The notes under the pieces: model-generated | Database searches by the model: none | The model's input: only the letters and a program-made list of their open reading frames with translations | Told to the model about the DNA's origin: nothing | Shown here: positions 1 through 5,404 of the stretch, piece after piece | Layout of the letters: each line of letters begins with the position of its first letter | Numbering within the stretch: position 1 is the first letter of the stretch | Assembly (NCBI GenBank): GCA_028290125.1 | Contig: JAQGKM010000200.1 | Span: 1-6,160, forward strand | Direction of reading: 5' to 3' | Length of the DNA: 6,160 nt | From: Hyphomicrobiales bacterium | GTDB taxonomy: Bacteria > Pseudomonadota > Alphaproteobacteria > Rhizobiales > Beijerinckiaceae | Position numbers and translations under genes: made by a program

Positions 1-1004
1 AGTTTTTCGAAAAAATGCGTTTCCATTGGCCATGCCGAAAGGCTCGCGACGGACATGCGCAGATGCCCGCGCGACAGCGCACCGATGCGCGATTCAGAAT
101 CCGTGCCGATCACGGCAGGCAGGCGCGCTGCTTCGCAGAGATGGGCGATCTTCATCGATTCAGTAAAGCCCGAGCGACGCAGCTTGATGCTGACCGCGCC
201 GACCGCTCCCGCCTCGATATGCTGCTGCACGCTGGTGAGAGAGGTGCAGAACTCGTCGCCGAGAAGTGCGATCGGCAAATGCTCGGCCATGCTGCGCATG
301 CGCGTCAGGCTGCTGAAGATGCACGGGTCCTCGATGAACGAGACATTGTGCTCGGCAAGCTGCGGCAGGATGGTCCGCGCCTCGGTTTCGTTATAGGCGC
401 CATTGGAATCGACGTAGATGAGCGGCTTGTCGCCAATGCGCTGGCGCACCGCTGCGACCGTCGACACGTCGTCGCGCGAGCGGCGCCAGGCCTTGAGCTT
501 GACGCCCTGATACCCGCGCTCGACCATGTCGACCGATTCCTTTGTCATTGTTTCGGCGGTATTGCCGTGCGCCACCCACGTCAGCGGAATGGGCTGTTCC
601 GGGCCGCCGCCGAGGAGCCGCCAGACGGGTTGATCGAGAAGCTTCCCGCGCAGGTCCCACAAGGCTACGTCGATGAGCGCCTTGGCGGTTTGGCAGCCCT
701 TGAATCGGTCGAGGGACGCAAGCGCCGCGGCGTGATGCAGCGGATCAGCGCCGACAAGCTTTGGCTTAAGAAGTGACGTGAGCAAATAGACGAGGCTCTG
801 CGCGTCCTCGCCGGAGAATTCCGGCCGGCAGACCGATTCTGCGATTCCCTCGACGCCGTTGGCGCAGACGAGGCGGAGCAGGACATATTCTGCGCTGTCC
901 TGCGTGACGGACTTGAATGTGATCGGCTTCTTGTAGGGCAGGCGGAGTCGGTGAGCGAGGATGTCCGTAATCCTGAACTCCGACCGCCCGGACGCCTGCG
1001 TCAT
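1..1004 (-). CDS. Muconate cycloisomerase-like enzyme of the enolase superfamily (mandelate racemase/MLE family), C-terminus beyond left edge
   Basis: The first 334 residues are present; muconate cycloisomerases have about 370, so only the tail is missing. The start is ATG at 1004, preceded by GGGGAGAGG (1016-1008). The N-terminal capping domain covers about residues 10-125, followed by the barrel. The full MLE-subgroup active site is visible: GVKLK with the Lys pair K169/K171, metal ligands D199 (YVDSN), E225 (FIEDP) and D250 (LLGDE), K274 (SIKLRRSG), a GTxxExxIG segment at 300-308, and E328. The spacing is nearly that of Pseudomonas CatB (K167/K169, D198, E224, D249, K273, E327, from memory). 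Family members abstract a proton alpha to a carboxylate and stabilise the enolate with Mg or Mn. Known reactions include muconate lactonisation, N-succinylamino acid racemisation, dipeptide epimerisation and dehydration. The fold and chemistry are secure, the substrate is not. It is divergent from the Bug gene, which fits an organic-acid pathway. Confidence 0.9.
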   Translation of the reverse strand, partial: MTQASGRSEFRITDILAHRLRLPYKKPITFKSVTQDSAEYVLLRLVCANGVEGIAESVCRPEFSGEDAQSLVYLLTSLLKPKLVGADPLHHAAALASLDRFKGCQTAKALIDVALWDLRGKLLDQPVWRLLGGGPEQPIPLTWVAHGNTAETMTKESVDMVERGYQGVKLKAWRRSRDDVSTVAAVRQRIGDKPLIYVDSNGAYNETEARTILPQLAEHNVSFIEDPCIFSSLTRMRSMAEHLPIALLGDEFCTSLTSVQQHIEAGAVGAVSIKLRRSGFTESMKIAHLCEAARLPAVIGTDSESRIGALSRGHLRMSVASLSAWPMETHFFEK

Positions 1005-1007
1005 ATT

Positions 1008-1016
1008 CCTCTCCCC
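1008..1016 (-). promoter_or_regulatory. Ribosome binding site of the cycloisomerase-like gene
   Basis: On the minus strand GGGGAGAGG lies three bases before the ATG at 1004. This purine-rich site supports that start, and the encoded N-terminus runs straight into the conserved capping domain. Confidence 0.6.
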
Positions 1017-1139
1017 GAACCATTTCTTGCGGCCAGTCTAGTCGAGGCGAGGAGAGCGCTGAAACTCTCGTTTCGGATAACTGATATATGATCTGGAAAT
1101 TTCTGGAGGCGCTGTCCCCATGCCATGCTGATGAAAATT

Positions 1140-1147
1140 GGGGAGGA
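1140..1147 (+). promoter_or_regulatory. Ribosome binding site that sets the Bug gene start
   Basis: GGGGAGGA lies five bases before the ATG at 1153. It overlaps an upstream in-frame TTG (1138), so TTG cannot be the start if this site is used. Starting at 1153 also gives a clean signal peptide. Confidence 0.75.
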
Positions 1148-1152
1148 AACTT

Positions 1153-2169
1153 ATGAGGCTGCTCTCGATGGCGGCGTGTGTCGCTTGTTTCGCGCCGACC
1201 TTGGCGCCTGCCGCCGACGTCACGTTTCGCGACAAGACGATCACGATGCTCATTGCGTTCGAGGCCGGTGGTCCCTACGACCTTTACGGTCGGCTGCTGG
1301 CGCGCCACCTCGGCGCAAACCTGCCGGGCGCGCCAAACGTGATCTCGCAGAACATGGCCGGCGCAGGCGGCGTCATCGGCATGAACTACCTTTACAATGT
1401 TGCGCCGCGGGACGGCACGACGATTGGCGTGGTGTCGCAGACAGTCGCGATTGGACAGCTCTTGGGCGTTGTTCCGGGCCTGAAGTATGACGTCCGCGAA
1501 ATCAACTGGCTTGGACGGCTCAACTCGAATGTCGAGATCCAGCAATCGATCCGCAAGTCGGGTTTCACGTCGTTTGACGTCGCCCGCGAAAGAGAGGTCG
1601 TCGTCGCAGGGACCGGACCGACATCGTCGTCGAACATCTTCCCACGGCTTTTGAACGAGACGATTGGAACGAAATTCAAGGTTGTCACCGGATACCAAGG
1701 TCCTAATTCCGCTCAACTCGCGCTCGAACGAGGAGAGGTTGCGGCGATCGTCAAACCATGGTCATCGATCAAGGCGACCGACGGGGACAGGCTCAAGAGC
1801 GGCGACGTGATGCTCAACATGCAATATACGACGACGCGGCATCCTGAGTTGCCGGACGTTCCTTCAGTGGTCGACGTCGCCAGGACGCCCGAACAGCGGC
1901 AGATGTTCGGGCTTCTCGCAAGCGGCAGCACGCTGGGGACATCCGTGGCTGCGCCACCGAACGTCGACAAGACGGTGGTCGCCACCCTGCGCGCCGGCGT
2001 GGCTGCCGCGCTGGCGAGTTCCGACCTGCAGGCCGAAGCCGCGAAGGCGAAAATGGACATCGATCCGCTGGGCGGCGAGGCCGTGCAGAAGCTGATCGCC
2101 GAGACATTCGCCACACCGAAGGAGACGGTCGAAGATGCGCGTAAATTCGTCGAGCGCCTCGCGCGTTGA
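1153..2169 (+). CDS. Bug/TctC-family periplasmic solute-binding protein (tripartite tricarboxylate transporter type)
   Basis: This 338-residue protein is of usual family length. The signal peptide has R2, a hydrophobic stretch and a likely cleavage at APA|AD (after residue 20), so the mature protein should be periplasmic. Family marks follow in order: AFEAGGPYDLYGRLLARHLG (residues 35-54) matches the usual PGGxxD...RLLA segment; NMAGAGGVIG (67-76) is the RPGAGGxxG ligand loop; YNVAPRDGTTIG (81-92) is the xAxPDGYT segment; HPELPDVPSV (230-239) is the typical late segment. Bug proteins are Venus-flytrap receptors for carboxylates, amino acids or aromatic acids, and deliver them to TctA/TctB-type membrane proteins. 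Neither membrane partner is in this window, which is common for orphan Bug genes. The ligand is unknown. The neighbours suggest the acid consumed by the adjoining enzymes. An alternative role is ligand sensing for a signalling system. Confidence 0.92.
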   Translation: MRLLSMAACVACFAPTLAPAADVTFRDKTITMLIAFEAGGPYDLYGRLLARHLGANLPGAPNVISQNMAGAGGVIGMNYLYNVAPRDGTTIGVVSQTVAIGQLLGVVPGLKYDVREINWLGRLNSNVEIQQSIRKSGFTSFDVAREREVVVAGTGPTSSSNIFPRLLNETIGTKFKVVTGYQGPNSAQLALERGEVAAIVKPWSSIKATDGDRLKSGDVMLNMQYTTTRHPELPDVPSVVDVARTPEQRQMFGLLASGSTLGTSVAAPPNVDKTVVATLRAGVAAALASSDLQAEAAKAKMDIDPLGGEAVQKLIAETFATPKETVEDARKFVERLAR

Positions 2170-2184
2170 CGGGGGCGTCGACTT
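2165..2184 (+). terminator. Candidate weak intrinsic terminator of the Bug gene
   Basis: On the plus-strand RNA, GUUGACG (2165-2171) pairs with CGUCGAC (2176-2182) around a GGGG loop, giving seven pairs including one G-U. The stem is followed by only three U (2183-2185). It begins inside the last codons of the Bug gene and takes in its stop codon; the U run reaches the last base of the opposing ligase gene's stop. On the minus strand the G-U pair becomes a C-A mismatch and no U run follows, so any terminator activity should favour the plus direction. The short U run makes this uncertain. Confidence 0.4.
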
Positions 2185-3711
2185 TCAGGCTTCCCGCGCC
2201 GCGGCGCTCCGCAGTTTGTATTTTTCAACCTTGCCGGTGGGCAGTTTCGGAAGTGAGTTGACGAAGATAATCTCCTTTGGCGCCTTGTATGGCGCAATGC
2301 GCGACCTGCAATGCGCGATTAGGCCAGCTTCGTTTTCGCGTGCGCCGGGTTGCGAGACAATGAAGGCGACGACCCGTTCGCCCCAGCGCTCGTCGGGACG
2401 CCCGATCACGGCGGCCTCAAGCACGTCCTGGTGTGACACAAGCGCATTTTCAACTTCGACCGAATAGATGTTCTCGCCGCCGGACACGATCATGTCCTTC
2501 AGCCGATCGACGACGAAGACAAATCCTTCTTCGTCCATCTCGCCGATGTCGCCTGTGTGCAGAAATCCGTCTCGGAGAGCGGCCTGCGTCGCGACGTGAT
2601 TGTTCCAGTAGCCGCGCATCAGTCCATCGCTGCGCATCGTGATCTCACCGGCCTCACCAGGCGCGCATTCGCCACCATCTGGTCGCAGAATGCGCACCTC
2701 GCACCCCACCATCGGCTGGCCCGCGGAGCGTAGACGACGAACCTGTTCGGGCGGTCCGTCGAGCACATGCTGGTGCGGCTGCAGAATTGTGCCTGGTCCG
2801 CCCGATTCCGTCATGCCGTAGACCTGCGAGAAAATTGGTCCGAATGCGTTGATGGCGCGCCGCAAGATCTTTTCCGGCATAGGCGCGGCGGAGTAATAGA
2901 TTTTGCGCAGGTCCGGAAGATGTAGCGATGGTTCCGGTTGCGCGTCGAGAAGATCGTTCAGCATCGTCGGTGCGAGCAACGTCTCTGTTACCTTCCAGCT
3001 TTTCAGGCTGCTCAGGAATTCGGCCGTCCGATAGGCCCGGTGCAGAATGACGGGGCAACCGTGAAGGCTGCGCGTCAGGCAATTGTTTCGCGCACCGATA
3101 TGATACAGCGGCATGGCGACGGCGACGCGGTCCGTCGGCCGAACACCCATTTCGATGGCTGAAATCCTGGCGGCGGCAAGTTGCGCGCCATGGCCGATCA
3201 TGACGCCCTTGGGTCGTCCCGTCGTGCCGCTTGTGTAAATGAGATAAGCGATCGCATCGGGTGCCCGGACCGGCTCGATATACGCCGCGCTTTCCGTCGC
3301 AAGCAACGCGTCAAACGCCCCATCAGGGCCTTCTGCATCGAAAGCGATGACAATTGACGAAGCGGCCAGATCCGGCGGCAAAAGATTCATGAACTGCGCT
3401 TCAATTAAAACGGCCTTCGGTTGGCTGTCGCCAATGATATGCGCCACTTCGGGTGCGGACAGCCGAAAATTCATCGGCACCGTCGTCCACCCGCCGATTT
3501 CACCAGCAGCGAAGGCGATGAGATATTCTGGCCTGTTCTGCGAAAAGATGGCGACGCGATCATGTGGTCCGACGCCGCGACGGCGCAGAGCGCGAATGAG
3601 CTGGAACGCCTTTCCCGCGACCTCCGAATGCGTGAGGACGGCACCTTCGAAAATGATGGCGGGCGCTTGGCCGCGCAATCTCAGGTTTCGTGTGACGATC
3701 AGGCCAAGCAT
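2185..3711 (-). CDS. AMP-forming acyl-CoA ligase (class I adenylate-forming enzyme)
   Basis: This 508-residue protein has the usual length of a bacterial medium-chain or aromatic acyl-CoA ligase. It should convert a free carboxylic acid, ATP and CoA to acyl-CoA, AMP and PPi in the cytoplasm. All core motifs are present in order: P-loop YTSGTTGRPKG (159-169), PLYHIG (201-206), YGMTES (298-303), HTGD (385-388), hinge region DRLKD (402-406), SGGENIYSVEVE (410-421) and catalytic Lys K494 in LPTGK. The large domain covers about 1-400 and the mobile C-terminal domain 405-508. The enzyme therefore looks active. The substrate pocket cannot be read reliably; feruloyl-CoA synthetase-like, benzoate-type or fatty-acid activity are all possible. 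It is the last gene of the three-gene unit, 19 bp after the racemase-like gene. Its AAGGGG (3728-3723) is 11 bases from the ATG, rather far, so translation may partly depend on the upstream gene. Confidence 0.93.
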   Translation of the reverse strand: MLGLIVTRNLRLRGQAPAIIFEGAVLTHSEVAGKAFQLIRALRRRGVGPHDRVAIFSQNRPEYLIAFAAGEIGGWTTVPMNFRLSAPEVAHIIGDSQPKAVLIEAQFMNLLPPDLAASSIVIAFDAEGPDGAFDALLATESAAYIEPVRAPDAIAYLIYTSGTTGRPKGVMIGHGAQLAAARISAIEMGVRPTDRVAVAMPLYHIGARNNCLTRSLHGCPVILHRAYRTAEFLSSLKSWKVTETLLAPTMLNDLLDAQPEPSLHLPDLRKIYYSAAPMPEKILRRAINAFGPIFSQVYGMTESGGPGTILQPHQHVLDGPPEQVRRLRSAGQPMVGCEVRILRPDGGECAPGEAGEITMRSDGLMRGYWNNHVATQAALRDGFLHTGDIGEMDEEGFVFVVDRLKDMIVSGGENIYSVEVENALVSHQDVLEAAVIGRPDERWGERVVAFIVSQPGARENEAGLIAHCRSRIAPYKAPKEIIFVNSLPKLPTGKVEKYKLRSAAAREA

Positions 3712-3730
3712 TTTTTAATTGACCCCTTGA

Positions 3731-4444
3731 TCACTTCGGCTGCGAACCTGACTTCTGCCAACGGACGCGACTGTGTTTCAAACCGAGATTAGCCAGCATG
3801 GCTGCGAGGCGGATCGGTGCGCCGATCCCTTCGACGACCGGCACGCCAAGCTCCGCGCTGAGCCAATCGGGCTTCATCTGAACGGGACATTGGGTGATGC
3901 CTTGCGGAATGATCACCTGAGCGCCGTCTTCGTCGATCAGCGCCCGTGCCGCCGCGAGAAAGGAGTCGATCATCTGGTTCTTGTTGGCGGCGATATGCTG
4001 GACGTAAAAGCCGCTCGCACGGCGTCCCGCGATCCAGTCCTCCATGCCGTAGGCGCGTGTTTGCGCGCGGTGCCGCGCGATGGCCGCCTGGTGATAGCAG
4101 ACGATGCCGAAGCGGTCGCCGAGTTGCGCGGCGACATGCAGCGTCGCCTGCAAGGGGCCAATCACAGGAATGTCGACCGCCGAGCGTCCACCGTCGACGC
4201 CGAGATCAAGCATGCCGAGCGGCACCACCGCGTCATAGCCCTCACGCTCTGCCGTGCGGAACGCTTCATGAAAGATGGGCGATGCGCCCTCAATCTCCGC
4301 CGGCGTCAGTCCGTCGAAGGGCCGAGCCGGAACCCTGATGATTCCGACCTCGACGCCCGGGCCCGAATAATCGAGCGCCGTGCGTGCGCGTAACTGGAAC
4401 TGCTCTTCGGGATAATCGCCGATGACGAATGCGACCCTTGCCAT
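3731..4444 (-). CDS. Asp/Glu/hydantoin racemase-superfamily protein with altered catalytic cysteines
   Basis: The 237 residues match the usual length (about 220-250) of this superfamily, which includes hydantoin racemase, maleate isomerase and arylmalonate decarboxylase. Two pseudo-symmetric halves are visible. DAVVPLGMLDLG (71-82) and DIPVIGPLQATLHVA (91-105) belong to the first; GAQVIIPQGITQC (174-186) and LGVPVVEGIGAPIRLA (199-214) to the second. Classical members carry one catalytic Cys per half. Here the first position is Gly (G77), and the position after the second strand is Gly (G182), with C186 four residues later. The only other Cys is C116, in the strand after the first half. The ATG at 4444 follows AAGGGAGGG (4456-4448). 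The frame stays open upstream to 4810, but that part only shadows the crotonase gene. It is the middle gene of the unit, so a role on the same substrate is likely. Racemase, isomerase, decarboxylase and binding functions all remain open. Confidence 0.82.
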   Translation of the reverse strand: MARVAFVIGDYPEEQFQLRARTALDYSGPGVEVGIIRVPARPFDGLTPAEIEGASPIFHEAFRTAEREGYDAVVPLGMLDLGVDGGRSAVDIPVIGPLQATLHVAAQLGDRFGIVCYHQAAIARHRAQTRAYGMEDWIAGRRASGFYVQHIAANKNQMIDSFLAAARALIDEDGAQVIIPQGITQCPVQMKPDWLSAELGVPVVEGIGAPIRLAAMLANLGLKHSRVRWQKSGSQPK

Positions 4445-4447
4445 ATG

Positions 4448-4456
4448 CCCTCCCTT
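4448..4456 (-). promoter_or_regulatory. Ribosome binding site that sets the racemase-like gene start
   Basis: AAGGGAGGG on the minus strand lies three bases before the ATG at 4444. It is the strongest site in the three-gene unit and rejects the much longer upstream reading of this frame. Confidence 0.7.
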
Positions 4457-4457
4457 T

Positions 4458-4469
4458 GGTCCGTAGACC
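4458..4469 (-). other. Intercistronic mini-hairpin with a UACG tetraloop
   Basis: On the minus-strand RNA, GGUC-UACG-GACC forms a four-pair stem closed by a C-G pair over a UACG loop, a member of the unusually stable cUNCGg tetraloop class. It starts directly after the TAA of the crotonase gene and ends just before the ribosome binding site of the racemase-like gene. It lacks a following U run, so it is not a terminator. It could block RNA decay or space ribosomes, or it could be chance. Confidence 0.35.
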
Positions 4470-5297
4470 TTATTTTTCTGTTTTGTAGGCGCCGAGCCCC
4501 GGACGATAGGTTTTGTCGTCGAGGAATTGCTCCATCGCTTTCTGCCGTCCGTTGGACGGGTCCGCATAACGCATCTCGGCGAGCTTGGCGCCGAGATAGT
4601 CGAAGGCCTGAAAGTAGTCCATCCTGCGCACACTCCGCATGGCGTGCTTGATCGCACGCAAAGTATGCGGATTTTTCGCCATAAGGGTTTTGGCGAGCTT
4701 GATCGTTTCCTCGCGGAGGGCGTCGGCGGGCACGGCCTTGTTGACCAGTTTGAGTTCCGCCGCGCGTTTGCCGTCGAAGGCCTCTCCGGTCGACGCGTAG
4801 TAGAGCGCATCGCGGAAATCCATTGAGTCGACCAGCGCCTTGGCGACGATGCCGCCTGGAATCATCCCCCAATTGACTTCGGACAAGCCGAAGGTCGCAG
4901 TTTCGGCCGCGATGGCAAAGTCGCAAGACGTCAGTTGCGTGAAGGCTCCGCCGAAGCAAAACCCGTTGACCATCGCGATGGTGGGCTTGTCATAGCCCTG
5001 CAAGCGAAGACTTCGCCATCGTTCCGACGTCTCGCGCAGGCGCTTCGCGTTTTTCGGGTTGTCGACGCCCTCGCGAAAGAAGGCTTTCAAGTCCTGGCCC
5101 GCACACCAGCTGTCGCCCTTGCCGGTCAGCACGATGACTTTCGCAGCGTCGTCCGCCTCGATATCCGCCAAAAGCCAGTCCATCTCCTCGTGTAATCGGG
5201 GAGACATGGCGTTCTTCTTTTCGGGCCTGTTGAGCGCGATCCAGGCAATCCCGTCTTCAATATCGAGAGTGATGGCGGAGAGGTCTGTCCGTTGCAT
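4470..5297 (-). CDS. p-Hydroxycinnamoyl-CoA hydratase/lyase-like crotonase (feruloyl-CoA hydratase/lyase family), altered substrate pocket
   Basis: The 275 residues align almost without gaps to Pseudomonas HCHL (276 residues, sequence recalled), including IEDGIA, LNRPEK-NAMSP, KPTIAMVNG, CFGG, ATFGLSE-NWG and the C-terminal QFLDDK...PGL-AYK. HCHL hydrates feruloyl-, coumaroyl- or caffeoyl-CoA and cleaves the product by a retro-aldol step to acetyl-CoA and the benzaldehyde. The catalytic Glu143 is kept (E140), as is the oxyanion Gly120 (G117). Other key positions differ: Met70 is Q68, Tyr75 is F73, Ser123 is T120 and Tyr239 is G236. Both tyrosines that contact the substrate 4-hydroxyl are thus gone. 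The start is ATG at 5297 with AGAGG (5307-5303). It is the first gene of the unit, divergent from LysR. The family call is strong and the exact substrate unsure; a plain enoyl-CoA hydratase acting on another acyl-CoA is the main alternative. Confidence 0.88.
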   Translation of the reverse strand: MQRTDLSAITLDIEDGIAWIALNRPEKKNAMSPRLHEEMDWLLADIEADDAAKVIVLTGKGDSWCAGQDLKAFFREGVDNPKNAKRLRETSERWRSLRLQGYDKPTIAMVNGFCFGGAFTQLTSCDFAIAAETATFGLSEVNWGMIPGGIVAKALVDSMDFRDALYYASTGEAFDGKRAAELKLVNKAVPADALREETIKLAKTLMAKNPHTLRAIKHAMRSVRRMDYFQAFDYLGAKLAEMRYADPSNGRQKAMEQFLDDKTYRPGLGAYKTEK

Positions 5298-5364
5298 GTC
5301 TGCCTCTGCTCATAAGGTCAGCAAGCATCGCCCGGTAGATGACATTAGACCAATCGATTTCCGG

Positions 5365-5377
5365 TATGATAGTTATA
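5365..5377. promoter_or_regulatory. Candidate LysR box (T-N11-A)
   Basis: TATGATAGTTATA fits the T-N11-A rule, with arms TATGA and TTATA that pair at four of five positions. It overlaps the putative -10 box of the LysR gene, where binding would repress the regulator's own transcription while leaving room to activate the opposite promoter. T-N11-A is a loose rule, so this rests mainly on position and dyad symmetry. Confidence 0.4.
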
Positions 5378-5392
5378 GGCAACAACGATAAC

Positions 5393-5400
5393 AGGAGGAG
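5393..5400 (+). promoter_or_regulatory. Ribosome binding site of the LysR gene
   Basis: AGGAGGAG, close to the ideal Shine-Dalgarno sequence, lies four bases before the ATG at 5405 and fixes the start. Confidence 0.75.
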
Positions 5401-5404
5401 GCGC

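Larger units (their letters stand above)
1005..1152. promoter_or_regulatory. Divergent intergenic region between the cycloisomerase-like and Bug genes
   Basis: These 148 bp separate two head-to-head genes, so promoters in both directions are expected here. The AT-rich core at 1072-1104 contrasts with the GC-rich surroundings. It holds TATGAT (1087-1092), five of six matches to a -10 box on the plus strand, but no good -35 box lies 16-18 bp upstream. Two short dyads flank it: GAAAC-TCTC-GTTTC (1061-1074) and the perfect palindrome GAAATTTC (1096-1103). Either could bind a regulator. No regulator gene adjoins this region, and no recognised operator consensus is visible. Confidence 0.4.
5298..5404. 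promoter_or_regulatory. Divergent promoter region between the three-gene catabolic unit and the LysR gene
   Basis: These 107 bp sit between head-to-head crotonase and LysR genes, the classic layout for a LysR regulator and its target. TATGAT (5365-5370) is a five-of-six -10 box for the LysR gene. The best -35-like ATGACA (5339-5344) is 20 bp upstream of it, too far for a strong promoter. A perfect palindrome AATCGATT lies at 5352-5359. No convincing constitutive promoter faces the crotonase gene, which fits activator dependence. Confidence 0.5.

Noticed and set aside
15..776. Long plus-strand open frame of 253 codons
   Set aside because: It is antisense to the cycloisomerase-like gene, whose minus frame carries every active-site motif. 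The plus frame gives an Arg/Ala/Asp-rich product with no recognisable domain.
1138..1152. TTG at 1138 as the Bug gene start
   Set aside because: It overlaps the ribosome binding site GGGGAGGA, and would add charged residues before a signal peptide that is complete from the ATG at 1153.
1153..1190. Lipobox in the Bug signal peptide (MAAC or CVAC)
   Set aside because: Neither has the Leu/Val/Ile expected at -3, and the hydrophobic core continues past both cysteines to a good APA|AD cleavage site.
766..1716. Minus-strand open frame of 316 codons
   Set aside because: It crosses the divergent intergenic region and runs antisense to the Bug gene. The product is low-complexity and lacks motifs, as expected from GC-rich shadow frames.
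2196..2207. Perfect palindrome GCGCCGCGGCGC
   Set aside because: It encodes part of the Ala-rich C-terminus of the ligase, has no loop, and such GC palindromes arise easily at this base composition.
4445..4810. N-terminal extension of the racemase-like protein, or a fusion with an upstream domain
   Set aside because: The extra 122 codons overlap the crotonase C-terminus in another frame and encode Arg/Ser/Pro-rich sequence. The ATG at 4444 has a strong ribosome binding site and starts the fold directly.
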